Below, piece by piece: positions 42,150-54,439 of a stretch of 64,000 bases of DNA; the first letter of the stretch is position 1, and every line of letters begins with the position of its first letter. The position numbers and the translations under genes are program-made. The DNA is taken from assembly GCA_949825065.1 (NCBI GenBank), contig OX463854.1, positions 16,377,049 through 16,441,048 on the forward strand, read 5' to 3'. Below the pieces are notes generated by a model. It searched no databases. It was not told the DNA's origin and saw only the letters and a list, made by a program, of their open reading frames with translations. The DNA comes from Odontocerum albicorne (Eukaryota; Arthropoda; Insecta; Trichoptera; Odontoceridae).

Positions 42150-42240
42150 GTGCTTATTTATTTATTTAACACTTTATAACAAATACAATATGCCGGGCTT
42201 TTTGCCAGGCGGCAATCTCTTCCAACCAACGAAACAAAAG
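42150..42240 (-). mobile_element. SINE-A-type 3' tail
   Basis: The reverse complement reads GTTGGTTGGAAGAGATTGCC, GCCTGGCAAAAAGCCCGGCA and a TAAATAAATAAATA end. It could be a SINE-A 3' end or that of the non-LTR element that mobilises it. Confidence 0.6.
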
Positions 42241-42589
42241 TAAATTAAGCAAGTTACATGGTCGCAAAAACATTCAAATGACTATCCATCCCCACGAAAT
42301 CCATGAACATATACGTGAGCATACGTATATAAACCCCACGAAGACGGACATTCTTTTTCATATAAAGGGATATATTATATATCAAAGGAAAAGGAAGGGA
42401 TGGTGGAGAGGAAAGAAACATCAGGAATGAAACACGTTATATTTTACTGAATAGATATTAAGAGTTTTTCTGTCGCTTCTTAAAGCATGCCAAGGATGGG
42501 GCGAGTCCTTGAAATTTATCGGGTTCAACCAGTTCAGCAACTTCTGGTATGAAGTGATATGATCGTACTGTCTTAGGTTAAAAATAAAT

Positions 42590-42733
42590 CTGTACCCTAG
42601 AGGATAAACCACGGAAGTCACTTTGCATCCTAGCGGATAAACGTCATATGCGTCATACATGAATTGTACGATGCAACGTCGTTTATACTCTGGGGTAAAA
42701 TGTGACTTCCGTGGTTTATTCTCTGGGGTACAG
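42590..42733. mobile_element. 144-bp foldback MITE family G, copy 2
   Basis: CTGTACCCTAGAGGATAAAC at the left and GTTTATTCTCTGGGGTACAG at the right, the same length as 8955-9098. AAAT flanks both sides. Confidence 0.85.
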
Positions 42734-43483
42734 AAATATGGCCCGATAATTGCAGTACTCGTCGCAGGCAATTCGTGGACAGCCTGGACTAAGTATAAAA
42801 GATAACAGAACTAAACTTTTAATTGTATTTTGTCGAGATGTAAAGACTGTAAAGCCGTAGTTTAAATTATAAAATGATGTTTAAAAAATATATATATGAA
42901 ATAAATTAAACAATCAATTATTAATATGCTTTGTACTTTTTTTATATCCAATGTAAAATGTTTTAAATCCTGTTGTATATTTTTTTTATATCCAATGTAG
43001 TAAACAGGGTGTAGCTCGGCGACAAGTGAGGGAAAATTGATATATAGTCGTAAAACATTTGTAACACTTGTTTTTACTTTAAATGTGATTCAGATTAGGT
43101 TCGCAAGTTTATTATGTCTGCTTCATCGCATAGAAGTTGCGTGGCTTTGAACGATAAAACATTTCCCTTCGCCCAGCAAATTCCCTTAAAAAATTAAAGG
43201 ACATTGAACAAAAATTTCGTTTACTAAATGCTTAAATGGTGTATATACTTTTTTCTGATTGATGTGCCATGATATTTTCGTAAATATTTTTTCATTTGTT
43301 TTGAATTAGTTATTTGACATTATTTATTACATTATTCACTACATGGAAGAAACATTGAATGATTTTTTTTTCGCGAAGTCAAATGTGGCTTATGTTTCAC
43401 AAATCATCCATTTGTAGGATAATTCGCCTTATGCTAAATTACATTTTAAATATTATCTTTTTGTTCATTTTTTCTACAATGAC

Positions 43484-43610
43484 AAACTCCATGGCCTAGT
43501 TAGTAACACCAGTTTTCCAATTCAGACTTTACGGGTTCGCTTCCCGCTTGTACCCAAAAAAAATATAAAAGTGTTCCAGATCGGTTTTTAATTAATGAAT
43601 CTACAAAAAA
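43484..43610 (+). mobile_element. SINE-A or SINE-B head, 3'-truncated
   Basis: GACAAACTCCATGGCCTAGT, TAGTAACACCAGTTTTCCAA and B box GGGTTCGCTTCCCGCTTGTA, then CCCAAAAAAAATATAAAAGT and a lost body. Confidence 0.7.
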
Positions 43611-46076
43611 AAATTTACCTAACCAGCTAACCTTTTTTGCTCGCTTCTCAATTCCAAATGTTTCTCTCTTATCCCACATTTAAATATATATTTTTTATTA
43701 TTGTTTTACCCTTTTGAATCCAAACAAAGATGGGTAAAGGTTTCTTTTGAATAGTCCGCATTCCGTCTACATATTATTTGCAGGCGGTTCTGTTTTCACA
43801 TGTCGTAATGAGTGACATTTTGTCATATTCGTGTCAGGTCACGCATGATGATACCCTGCCTTCCCCTTCCTACACTACGGTACATATGAAAATCCCACCT
43901 GTGATTCCGTCTAGCCGCGAGGAAATAAATACAAGAGTCTGAAATATGACGGGGATTTTATCCCCCTTTCCAATTTTCCCAGTGAACTTTTTTTCTATCG
44001 GTTCACGAGTTTAGATTAAAATTCCTCAACAAAAACTCGCTATTTATTCATAACTTCTATTAGACAATCGAAAAATTTAATAATAAATTAATAACGAGTT
44101 AAAAGTAATAACAAGGAAAAGTAGGATCATGACTTAGGTTGACTGATAGACCTTGACGGCTTCTCTCTATCCATCCCTACAGTCTACAGTTCGAAGTGTA
44201 AGCAGTTTTGTTGCGTCTTTCTATTAGAAATGAGAAATAAATAAATTATACGTATATTAATTGTGATAATACAAATATACATTCTATAATTACACGTCTG
44301 TTGAGGTAATAGAAAAATACATTTGATAGAGATAAGCTTTCTTGGGGTCATATCATAACGATCTCGCAATCGATATACACTCGCACTAATAGTGCGGCGA
44401 GCTCGGCTGTGAAAACGACAGATCTTTCCCAGCCAAAACCATAGTACATGTTTACTTTATTGCGAAAAAAAGCATTTGATTCCATGATAAACAATTTTCT
44501 TATAAAGGTCGATCAACATCCAACTTTTTTCACTTTATAATTTTTTTTAGATCTTATGCTTTAATTATCTTAAATCAATTTTTATTATTTAATCTTAAAA
44601 TCAGTAAAGTTACGGATATTTTTTTATATACACGTATCACTCAAAGTAGTCTCAACTTCTGCAAACAGCATAGCATACGTCTCCTTTATTGTCAATGTGA
44701 ATTTCCTTGCTACAACTTTGTTTTAGAATTGCCAGGATTGAGATGACTATTACAATTTGACAACAAAAAATATGTAAATTAATTCATCTTTGTGCTGTAG
44801 AATCAGGAAAATGTTGTAATTTTCACATAATTTTATCAACAATTTTCTTGTAGGCACGAAACATAAGAACTCAGAAAATCCTCAGCTACTTTATGAACTT
44901 GTATGTTGACGAAGTGTTCATCAGAGACTTGGCTAATATTTCGTATCGCGCCTCGTGTTAATCATACGTTAGGGCCGTAGAATTTGCTGCCGGAAAATAG
45001 CGCCTAGCGCTTTTATCGGTGGTTGGCATTTCCTCCCAGCATTTCCTAAACCCACCCTCTCCGTGTTTTCGATTGTTTCTACCCTTACTCCCTTATCCCT
45101 GTCCACGGCTTCCCCGCTGTTTTCCCTTCGCTTTCTCTTCCTATTTCCTTTTATTATTATCTTTTCCGAAACGCCCATATACTCGTCCATTGTTTATGTG
45201 CTTTTTTATTTACTTCACCTTCGAGTTGTTTTGTTTTCACATTATTTTTCTGCGACAATTTTCTCCTTCCTAGACTTTTGTCATTTTCGATTAATATTTT
45301 TGTTTTATTTATTTCGATAACCTGCTGAGGACGGTATTTGTTTTGGAAACGTTTTTCCAATAAACTTACTAAAGCTTTTATGTTTATTATCATTTGAAAT
45401 TTCCCTTTCATTTTTGGCACAAATCATTCTAGTTTGGGTGGATTGCCTATTAAAATGAAACCTTATAAATAAAATTCTACTTTTTCGTTGCTATGCCATT
45501 CAACGTAATTTCGAAATGTATTTCATCAAAATGAATTTACAATTTTTAAATTATATTCGGACCCATCATATCCTTTTTATAAATCTACTATTACCTTCGT
45601 ATTTTTTGTGGCATATATGTCTCGCTTTTATCAGTAAGGCTGATTTGAGTTTAGTTTTTTACCATTTTCATAATCGGATACATTCCAGACAAAATGGCCG
45701 AAAATATGTCTAAAATTTTCAGAAGTTACAAAAAACTATTCAATTTATCATATAGTATTAACATATATAGAAGTATATAAATTCTACCTTCAATTTTTAA
45801 TAAAGATTTGAATCAATAGTACTCGAAGTGAGATAAAACATTTGTTCACATGTCCGTCGATAATTATTCAGTTTTTGTGTCCTTGTCAAAGTTTCTTGTC
45901 GAAGGATACGCTATTAGGCCCAAATGTGTCGATATATTTCGAATCAGCATTTTTCCAACATTTTTACCTAGTTTTTTATGATGTATTTTTTACTTCAAAC
46001 TCGTGAAGTGAAATAATATAACTTATTTAACTGGGTTAATTATGTTATAAAATATTTATCCCAATTAAGGAAGTTT
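43611..46076. other. Unassigned DNA with a GC-richer block
   Basis: No gene recognised. The 44970-45230 block is pyrimidine-rich on the plus strand and richer in GC. The overlapping ORFs there (44969-45190, 45157-45420 minus, 45019-45320 plus) show no known domain. CCTGCTGAGGACGG and GGAAACGTTTTTCCAATAAA follow at 45322-45362. Confidence 0.35.
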
Positions 46077-46265
46077 TATCTTCCGTAGCCTTGTTGGCAA
46101 GACACCTGCCTTCCTTCCCGAGGGTGACAGATTTGTTTCACAGTCTTGTTTTCACTTAATGCATCTTTCTCTTGAACACTTAATCTGGTTGGCTGGAAAA
46201 CAGATTGCTACCTGGCATAAACCCACCAGGTTTTGTTGCGAGAAGTTAAGTATAGTACAATATTA
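46077..46265 (+). mobile_element. SINE-A
   Basis: TTCCGTAGCCTTGTTGGCAA, GACACCTGCCTTCCTTCCCG, degraded B box, AATCTGGTTGGCTGGAAAAC and AAACCCACCAGGTTTTGTTG. Confidence 0.8.
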
Positions 46266-46414
46266 TGGAATAAGGTTGAATTATAAATATTTTAATTCTG
46301 CTTCTTTTTTAAATGTTGAATGAAACGTTTACCAAATTTCTAATGACACATACAGGTATAACAGTAAAATAATCAATGTTTGATATTCCTGATTTTTTAT
46401 TTATATGTTTTGAC

Positions 46415-46560
46415 GTATTCTAGTTGATAAAAAATCCAGTCGGAGGTTTTGGGTTCAATTCCCGATCGCGCCCAAATAAAACGTTTCTATTCTGGTTTAT
46501 TGGAAGAAGGTACTACGTGACAAACTCGCCATATTATGTCTTATACAACGAAACTGTAAA
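46415..46560 (+). mobile_element. SINE-A
   Basis: B box GGGTTCAATTCCCGATCGCG, then TTCTGGTTTATTGGAAGAAG, ACAAACTCGCCATATTATGT and ACAACGAAACTGTAAAATAA. Confidence 0.75.
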
Positions 46561-46954
46561 ATAACACCCTTAAATTTTACCAAAATGTGTCAAGGTCAAT
46601 GTGTTTTTAAAATACATTTTATGTAAGAATTTCCCATCAGTACTTTAAACAGATGCAAATTGAACGAACTCTCCAAAGCCCTTAAATTATTTTTGTTGTC
46701 TCCCTTTTCTCGTTAGCATAATGTATTATTATATATCAAAGTTCCCTCTAAAGAAATCGATCTTCTTGGGCACTCAAAACAACTGATCTGCTGTTTTATT
46801 TATTTAAGAACAATATTTTAAAGCTTGAGTGTTGCTTAATTTATTGAGATGTCATTGAAAATGCTTCAGACAAAATTGTTTACATTTAATACCGTGTCTT
46901 GAAATTCAACTACGATTTAATTCTGTATGTCACAATAAACCATCGAATTCTGAA

Positions 46955-47110
46955 AGAGAGAAAAGTGGAAAGCTTTTATAATATAAAAGTATGCATAACG
47001 AAGTGTACGAACGTGGTAAAAGCAAAATATGTGTGCCAGGATAGAAAAAAGGAGATGTATGTTATATCTGCCTACTCCAATAGGAACATGCGTAATGGTG
47101 ATGACGATAA
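46955..47110 (+). pseudogene. N1 non-LTR terminal remnant
   Basis: Reads KAKYVCQDRKKEMYVISAYS and NRNMRNGDDD, matching the EA-YVCRDRK-W---SAYP end of N1. The surrounding 147-codon ORF (46899-47342) fuses this scrap to an inverted SINE-A and is not a gene. Confidence 0.65.
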
Positions 47111-47169
47111 ACCTCGAATAAGCGATTTTAACATAACATTTTTTTATTATTTTCTCAATTACTTTTTCA

Positions 47170-47245
47170 GTTTATTGAAACATTTCGCTGTACAATTTGG
47201 CGGGTTTATTGAAGATATGTTCCAACTAACCAGAAAATTATATAA
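47170..47245 (-). mobile_element. SINE-A 3' remnant
   Basis: The reverse complement reads TTTTCTGGTTAGTTGGAACA, TATCTTCAATAAACCCGCCA and AATTGTACAGCG. Confidence 0.65.
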
Positions 47246-47584
47246 CAATTTTATTTCAGACAGTTGTTGGGTGACAGATTTTATACAAGAAATTTCTACA
47301 AATAAAATGAAGAAAGACGAAAAGAAGACAGGAATCATTTGACGATTTTAATAGAATATGACAAATACTCGTATAATAATTTATTTCATCTGCGGATAGA
47401 AGTTTTTCTTTTCATTCATTATTTTAGTACCCCTCATATTTGAATTTTTAATGAGGATACGTGATTTTAGAACCACTGAAGTAAGCACGTAAATCACAGA
47501 ACGATGTCGTAGATAGTAAAAAAATAACTACCCACGCTTATAGGCAACGACACGCAGTGGAGACACAAAATTCTTCTTCTTATT

Positions 47585-47770
47585 TTAGGCCTTTTGGCCT
47601 GTTATGGTCCTGCATCATTGTTTGCCTCTTGTGACGTCGACTGCCAGCTGTCTTTCCATCTTTTGGGAGGTCGTCCTGGATGTCTGCTTGCTTGGGGGAT
47701 ACTATCCCTGGCCATTCTTACGGCTCTTGGTTCCTACATTCTGGATACGTGTTCTTTCCAGAACCTTCTT
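47585..47770 (-). pseudogene. Non-LTR C-terminal tail
   Basis: The minus strand has the open frame MARDSIPQASRHPGRPPKRW, then KDSWQSTSQEANNDAGP and a stop at 47605-47607. GRPPKRW-D-W is the usual ending of several insect non-LTR polyproteins. A GAAGAAGAA run follows past the stop. Upstream, RTRIQNVGTKSRKNGQ lies in a different frame. Confidence 0.75.
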
Positions 47771-48884
47771 AGACACAAAATTACTATTCTAAATCTTTTT
47801 TAAATAAAACATGCCTATCTCGCCAAAAGAAATATCTCTTTGGAGATGAAATATGTTCTTTTTAAAACGTTTTCTTTTTTATTAGTTTAAAGGTATTATT
47901 ATTCTTTTGAAACCACATAATAAGTTCATTTTGTGAACGAAAATTTCCGGAGCCAACGAAAAATCTTGAATAAATAAACTTTTATCTTAAAACATCTGAT
48001 AAACTCGATAAAGTGAAATATATTTTGTTACATCAATCTGTTTTATTATTTCACTATGCGATCAAGTTATTGAATAAAAAATAATAATCCCTCACATTGA
48101 AAAATATTGTTCAATTTTCAACTCAATCGAATCAAAACTGTTAAAAAGTCACACTCGACTTTGAGATTCTCCGACAAACGCTGATCTGAAAGGGCTTTGT
48201 CGTGAGTAATCCTCTCATAGAAGTTTTCCCATCGCCGGATTCATTTGAATTTTTATTAGTTTTATAACACGACATCCATTTCAGTGGGGAGAATATACTT
48301 TCCCTACCATCACAGGACCGACTCACTTTCAATACTAATCGAACAAAAAAAAAACTTACATTGTCGGTATTCGATAAAATTGGGCATTGATTTATTTTTG
48401 CAACGAACACTTACCAAATATTAACAAAAAAAATCATAACAATATAAAATACATAATATTCCAATCATAAGTGATCACTACCTTTTGAAAGTTGGATTTT
48501 TTATAAAAGAGTACTCTTAAAACGTGCATTGTTTATATTTAGGGAGGAAACTAAATAATTTATTTTATATTTTTCGATTGATTTATATCAACACGCGCCT
48601 CATTGACTTTGTATTTTGGTAAGGATTCTATGAGTAGCAAGAAAGTGTATTATTTATTCTTAAGCTACAGTGTTTGAGTTCTACGTTTATGTTTTAATAT
48701 TATTTATAATTTTAACTTATTATTAACAATGTCTTAAAAACCACACCATACTCATAGATTTAGTTATAAAATTAGTATTAGTTTAAAAACATTTAAAACA
48801 TCAAACTTAAAACATTTTTTATCACGAAGAAAGCCCCGGGATATATAGAAACGCATGTCGCTGTGATAAAGTGTAATACATACT
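47771..48884. other. Unassigned AT-rich DNA
   Basis: No element recognised. Confidence 0.4.
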
Positions 48885-49310
48885 ATCACGTTATTTCCCT
48901 GCTGGGGTAGGCAGGGAGGGCAGAGCATCAGACTTCGCCTCTTCTACTTCCATTCACTTGATTAACAATTTTTCCCTGGTATTTCTCTACCACGCCCTTC
49001 ACTCACATTTGCACTGTACATTTGTTTTGTTAGTATTTCTGTATTAATTCGTTCCACGTGCGCAAACCATCTCAGAGTACTCTTCATCTTACTCAACACA
49101 TCCGCCTTATTTTCACATTCATATTTAATCACTTCATTCTATAGTCATTTTCACCCCATGTAAGTACATTTTTCATCTTTTATACATCTATGGACCATGT
49201 TCGATGAAAATTTAAAATAGTTTCCCTTACTTACATTTCTGAAATAGCTGTAGCCTCCTCGATATGATGCCTTTCGACTTCTCACATTCCATCGCCATTT
49301 CTTTCCAGCA
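48885..49310 (-). pseudogene. N1 non-LTR 3' remnant
   Basis: Plus-strand landmarks are TATCACGTTATTTCCCTGCT (3' terminus) and GCAGGGAGGGCAGAGCATCA. Next come CACATTTGCACTGTACATTT, TTCGTTCCACGTGCGCAAAC (complement of the FAHVERN-type motif) and ACTCTTCATCTTACTCAACA. Heavily mutated. Confidence 0.7.
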
Positions 49311-50029
49311 ATACCTCTCGTCGACTCTTTACAGTTGAACTACCAAAAATGAATATATCGTCATAACTACGATATATTTTTATGTGCAATTTATTTTTTG
49401 GCATATCGAAGAAAATATGCATTTGTTTAATTGAAAAAAAATTGAAAGCTTTTACTGTTTAAACCTTTAGGTGCAAAAGGGATGTTATAAAGTTATTTTT
49501 GAGCACAATTTTCTGAAGCTATAAAGCTAACCGATTAAACCGGTGTATAAGAAGAAAAAAGTTCTGACGGTTTCAATGAAATTTAGCTTTTAGGAGCATT
49601 AATCATTTTATTTTCGTAACGAAAAGTGTGAGTCGATGATTGTATTACGGCTTCCTGTGTTTGAATATTTCTCGGCGTATCTGGTGCAGATGTTTTTTTT
49701 TGCATATTTATGGTTTTTGAGTTATTTATTCTGCATCCATGATTCAAATTCAAACAAATACACGGTCTAATTCTTGAGTAAGTAGAGAGAACAATGCATA
49801 AAAAGAAAAAAGAATATACGTATTTGAGATGGATAAGTTTGTTGTTTTTTTTTTCATTGTTTTTTCATCTATACCTGTTGCTTTCATACATTTTTTCATG
49901 CTTATTCCTTTAGTTTCTGTTACGCTTAATCCTATATCGTATTAAAATATCAGATGCCTTAAACTACTTCCCAATTTTTCTTCACTAATGTACAGCTCTT
50001 GTTTTTTTTAAGTTAATTCCTTGTGCAAA

Positions 50030-50215
50030 TTCTGGGGCCTAGTTGATAATACGCTTGTATTTTATTTTTGCGAGTTTAGTTCGTGTCGGAACCCAGATTT
50101 TCATAAAGATGAATTCTGTGTGGTTTTTATTCAAAGCCGTTTTAACATATTTCTGGATAGTTGGGAGAGATTACCACATGGCAATTTGCCCGAAATGTAA
50201 TACAATACATGTATT
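50030..50215 (+). mobile_element. SINE-A, decayed
   Basis: GGGGCCTAGTTGATAATACG and CGTGTCGGAACCCAGATTTT for the head, then GATAGTTGGGAGAGATTACC, ACATGGCAATTTGCCCGAAA and TGTAATACAATACATG. Confidence 0.65.
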
Positions 50216-52335
50216 AAAGGATCAGCACATATTCAAGTTATTTGACCATGAACTATCGTTAAAACTCCAAGAAATATTCTATAACATACGTACATTAAGA
50301 TCACTTTTTTTTCATAATTTTATTCGCTTAATCGTTTGGTAGATTTCAACTTACATTTTTCTCCGTATATGACTTTTCACTGTAAATTCGTTACACCGTG
50401 CTTCAAGACTTTTCAAAATCTAGAATTTCTTTCCATACCGAGACTTCGTCGTCTAGTTCAACTTTCTAGCTTAACTGTCAACGCGCGGGGTCCCAACGCC
50501 CCCGGCACACAGAGATCACTCGCTTAGTTAACGATTCGACTCCCTATTTGAGCCTTATTCCATACATGAGTAGATTTGTTACTTTTCTATTTCTCAATTT
50601 CCGTTGTTTATTCGGGTGTCTTAAGCCATCTATTTTTTGTCATTTTTACTTTTTTTCTATCATATAACTGGAAATATTGGATATTTTATTCCAAACAAAG
50701 TTTACGTTTAAACTTATTAATGTTATACTTCAATTTTTTTTTATGAGTTTTTTTGTATCCGAGACGCATGTTTTCGAGAAATGATAGGGTAGGGAAATAA
50801 ATCGAAAGGCATATTGATGCGGTGAAATAGGTTAATGACGCACTTAATACTGTTTGAAACAATAAATCGGCCGAAGTCTTAAAATGATTGGACCCAGTGA
50901 TGTGAAAGGGAATACAAACAGAGTGATAAAAGCAATATAAATGTGGTAGAAATGCTTATTAAGAATATCTACTATAACAATGTAAGACGGTGAAAGAAAT
51001 GACAGTTCGTTAGACACGGTTGTTATGATAAGCTACATACGAGTATAAGCATAAATATGTGTATCATATATAGTATGTTGTTAGAACAAAAATGTTTTAT
51101 GTACCAACGAAATACATTAGCAACAACTCAATCCTTGAAGTGCTCCAACAAAATTTAAAACTGCTTGAAAAATGTCAAACTTATACTTAAAAGGTTTTAG
51201 TATCTACATATAAAGCAGGGATAGCCAACATTTTTGGACCGTGTCCCAAAACCGTTATTGGATTAAGACTCACGGGCCACGTTACTATTTTTAAGGCATG
51301 AGGGCTGACTCATATTTATTAAATATAAATACTATTCACACCATATGAGTGTAATATTACGAGTGCATAAATACCTAAATAAATTATTTATTAGTTTGTT
51401 TTGAATACCTATTACACAAAAAATATGCATTGTAACATACTCGTACTTATGTTATATTTTCTTTATAATTTTTGTCAATACATAATATTATATTACTGTC
51501 ATTTTAAGTCATATTAAAACAAAAAATATTTATTCTGATATAAATCTTCTTCTTCCTGTCGGAAATCTAACGTGTGTCCTTATTTTTAATCATCGTTGTT
51601 TTTTTGTTATTTCTTTCATTGTTTATAAAAGAAAGCTGGCAGGTTGCACAAAACAAACAACACTAATCTAATTAATGTCTGAGGAATCGGCTACTATAAA
51701 CTTCATTCATCATTGAAGATAAAATAAAGCGATGGTTAGTTTGGAAGCCCTCTACAAACTACCGAGTATCATTCAGGATAGAGGGAAGTCGATAGTTGGT
51801 TTGAAAAAAAAATTCCTGATTTCCATACATTCGAATATGGACTTGACATATACTATATGTTAGTAAGTGCCGTTTTTGGTCTTGAAAAAAAGAGTATAAA
51901 TATCGAGGAATTATTATTGATTTTTTTCTAATATTATTATTAATTTTATTCTTTTTAATAATTTACATTCTGATTTATACGTCGTCCGATTCCCTTGCCT
52001 TGTTATAAAATTGCGCGTTATTTACTTTATTTCTAAATATATTACCGTTTTTACTTCTCGTGTTATGAATTAAACATTCAATTTCTCTGTATATTCGTTT
52101 CACTTTTTTTTCATATAAAACTTTTGGAGATGATTTTCGTTCTTGGTGCCTTTGAAAATATTATTTACATAATTTTAAATATATTTCTTTGTTTCACTGT
52201 GTTGTTTCTTTAAATATTTTACATGAATGATAAAATATGTTAACATTTTTCTTTGTATAAATATCCTTGTTATCTTATTTTATTCAAAAGTTATAAATTC
52301 GAGGAAATTACTATGTAATAGTTTGGTATAATGTA
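50216..52335. other. Mostly unassigned DNA
   Basis: At ~51207 CAGGGATAGCCAACATTTTT followed by GGACCGTGTCCC resembles a hAT terminus ('CAGGGG-GGCCAACCTTTTTGG'), but I found no partner end. The rest shows nothing recognisable. Confidence 0.35.
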
Positions 52336-53294
52336 CTATGCGTATCCAGAAAGTAAGTGTACTGAGGCTCTCACGACCGGATGGATTTTATTTTCGACAT
52401 GTTGGCTACACTTCCGTGTAACCTGACCATTCCCCTCCGCAGCGAGACCGGTTCGAGGTCAGTACGTTGAGAAGTGTCGACGCGACAACACGTTTCGTGA
52501 AAAATGTCAATCCAATCTCCCGCCAAGTGCGAAATACGCGGCGTTATCCGTTATCTCGTTTGGAACGGAAAACCTCCGGTTGAGGTTTATAATGAGGTAA
52601 AAACTGCATATGGTGATAAAGCTATGAATCGTACGAGTGTGTACAAGTGGTGTCGCGAGTTTAAAAACGATCACGTCACACCTCTTCACCCTCCGCCAAA
52701 AAGTTCAAAACCACAATTTCAGCCATGAAAATCATGGCATCCGTGTTTTAGGACTGTCAAGGCATAATTTTAATTGAATATATGCCTCAAGGGGAGACCA
52801 TCAACTCTGCAAGATACTGTGAGACCCTAAAAAAAATGCGGAGAGCGATTCAGAACAAGAGGAGAGGCATGCTGACAAAGGGAGTCTACCTGCTGCACGA
52901 CAATGCCAGACCACACACGGCCAACGCCACGAAGGAACTGCTCGCCTCGTTTAAATGGGATGTCCTGAACCATCCCGCGCATTCCCCTGACCTAGCACCT
53001 TCAGATTACTATCTCTTTACCTCCCTGAAGCTGCACATGGGTGGAAAAAGGTTTTGAACCGACGAGGAGGCAAAGGAGGGGATGGAGAAGTGGACGGAGG
53101 GGTTGGCGGGAAACTACTTCGAGGAAGGCATCAAAAAGATGATACCCCGCTTCACCACCTGCATTGAGAGGAATGGCGACCATGTCGAAAAATAGCTTAC
53201 ATATGTACTACGGTAACCACGTAATTTTTTTGTTTAAATAAAAAAAATTGTAACCTACGAAAATTCAGTACACTTACTTTCTGGATATGCCTCG
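52336..53294 (+). mobile_element. Mariner copy C, internally deleted
   Basis: Same terminal repeats as copies A and B, in the opposite orientation (CTATGCGTATCCAGAAAGTA at the start). TA lies at 52334-52335 and 53295-53296. It is 959 bp long. Confidence 0.9.
52504..53195 (+). pseudogene. Mariner transposase, copy C, inactive
   Basis: From the ATG at 52504 the reading is MSIQSPAKCEIRGVIRYLVW through KWCREFKND. It then jumps to the CHTSSPSAKKF-equivalent segment in a shifted frame, so the region with GDETW is gone. Two in-frame stops follow (after SSKPQFQP, and TAG in place of W in the VFWDC motif). The second half is open: MPQGETINSARYCETLKKM, LLHDNARPHTANATKEL and HSPDLAPSDYYLF. These hold the second and third catalytic aspartates. 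A TGA after HMGGKRF cuts the last ~45 codons. Compared with B, the left breakpoint differs by about a dozen codons. Confidence 0.85.
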
Positions 53295-53599
53295 TATTTT
53301 ATAATACGTTTGTTATAATCTTTATTTTTACCGAAGTAGCTAGAGATGGATACATATCTTGATCTATTCAAATTGTTTTCTTAATACTTGTACTATACTC
53401 GTATATCAACGACGAATTTTAAATGCATACTTCTTGATGGAGATCCTTTATCAGTCAAGGGTGTTGGTATTACTTCCAAAAGATAGCTTCAAATGTCTTA
53501 GTGTATTTTTTTGTATGATAGTAAGCTCTCCTTCGATAAACAAATTGGTTATTCGGTTTCTTTGGGTTTCTATAGTTTTAGAGAGCTAAAATTTGTACT

Positions 53600-53735
53600 T
53601 CGATGTCTTCCAATAAAGGAAATAAAAATTCTAATTTATGCATTTGTTTGTCCCGTTTGAATTATTGCAATTTCATATATTCTGGTTTGCACGATTTCCA
53701 AATTTCTAGTCTCCAATATATTTTCAATGCAGTTG
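53600..53735 (+). pseudogene. CR1-like non-LTR fragment
   Basis: Reads CLSRLNYCNFIYSGLHDFQ, then ISSLQYIFNAVARLTRI. The LSRLDYCN-LY-GLP---L--LQ--QNAAARL motif lies between the RT and the C-terminus in CR1/Jockey-type elements. It breaks off into a foldback sequence at ~53752. Confidence 0.75.
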
Positions 53736-53751
53736 CTAGGCTTACTCGTAT

Positions 53752-54016
53752 ATCTGTGGCGTTATGGCAGAAGTTGATATGTCCGTTTTACCTTAGTTTA
53801 CAGGAGAAGCAATATTAACTTTGATAAGCTGTTAAAATCAGTACAAAAAACTTTTTTTTTAAGTTTTTCCATACAATATATCTTTTGTTTGGATAATGAC
53901 TGACACACCAAGTTTTGCCACAACATACTGGGAAATATTTTCTATAAATTGGGAGAATAAACATAAAATAACAAAAAACGGACATTTCAACTTCTGCCAT
54001 AACGCCACAGATATGG
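53752..54016. repeat. Inverted repeat with ~175-bp loop
   Basis: ATATCTGTGGCGTTATGGCA and GAAGTTGATATGTCCGTTTT (53755-53795) are repeated in inverse at ~53973-54015 with one or two mismatches. The left arm directly follows the CR1-like fragment. It may be a small foldback element or a local inverted duplication. Confidence 0.7.
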
Positions 54017-54204
54017 TATATGATAATAATAAGTCGTATTCTTAAGTGTCGTGGACGGATTGATTTCAAACTGTCTCTTAGTCTTTAGTCCCTTAATGGG
54101 ATGTCTTAATTAAATCTTTCGAATCTGTGTCTGAGAAATGTTGATTGATCTGAGAAGTCGATTTCTTCTCCATCTAATAAAATTATTGTTCCAAATCGGT
54201 TCAA

Positions 54205-54375
54205 TGGGTGAGCTGTTATCCTGTAACCTACTCCGTAAGACGCCTGTTTTCTGCAGGTTCGATTCCCGTTGGTGCCCAATTATTTTTTCAAATAGGATTC
54301 CCGTCGGTTCTCACTTAAGGTATTTTTTACATATTTTCGGTTGGCTGTAAGAGATTACCACATGATAATAATCAA
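54205..54375 (+). mobile_element. SINE-A, decayed
   Basis: ACCTACTCCGTAAGACGCCT, B box GGTTCGATTCCCGTTGGTGC, then CGGTTGGCTGTAAGAGATTA and CCACATGATAATAATC. Confidence 0.65.
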
Positions 54376-54439
54376 GCTAGGTTTTATTATATACAAATAA
54401 AGAACAATAAAACAATACAATATTCTATCAATTGCTTAA

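Noticed and set aside
46899..47342. 147-codon ORF
   Set aside because: Chance fusion of an N1 tail in sense with an inverted SINE-A.
51207..51320. Complete hAT element
   Set aside because: One plausible terminus, but no inverted partner or TSD found within 2 kb.
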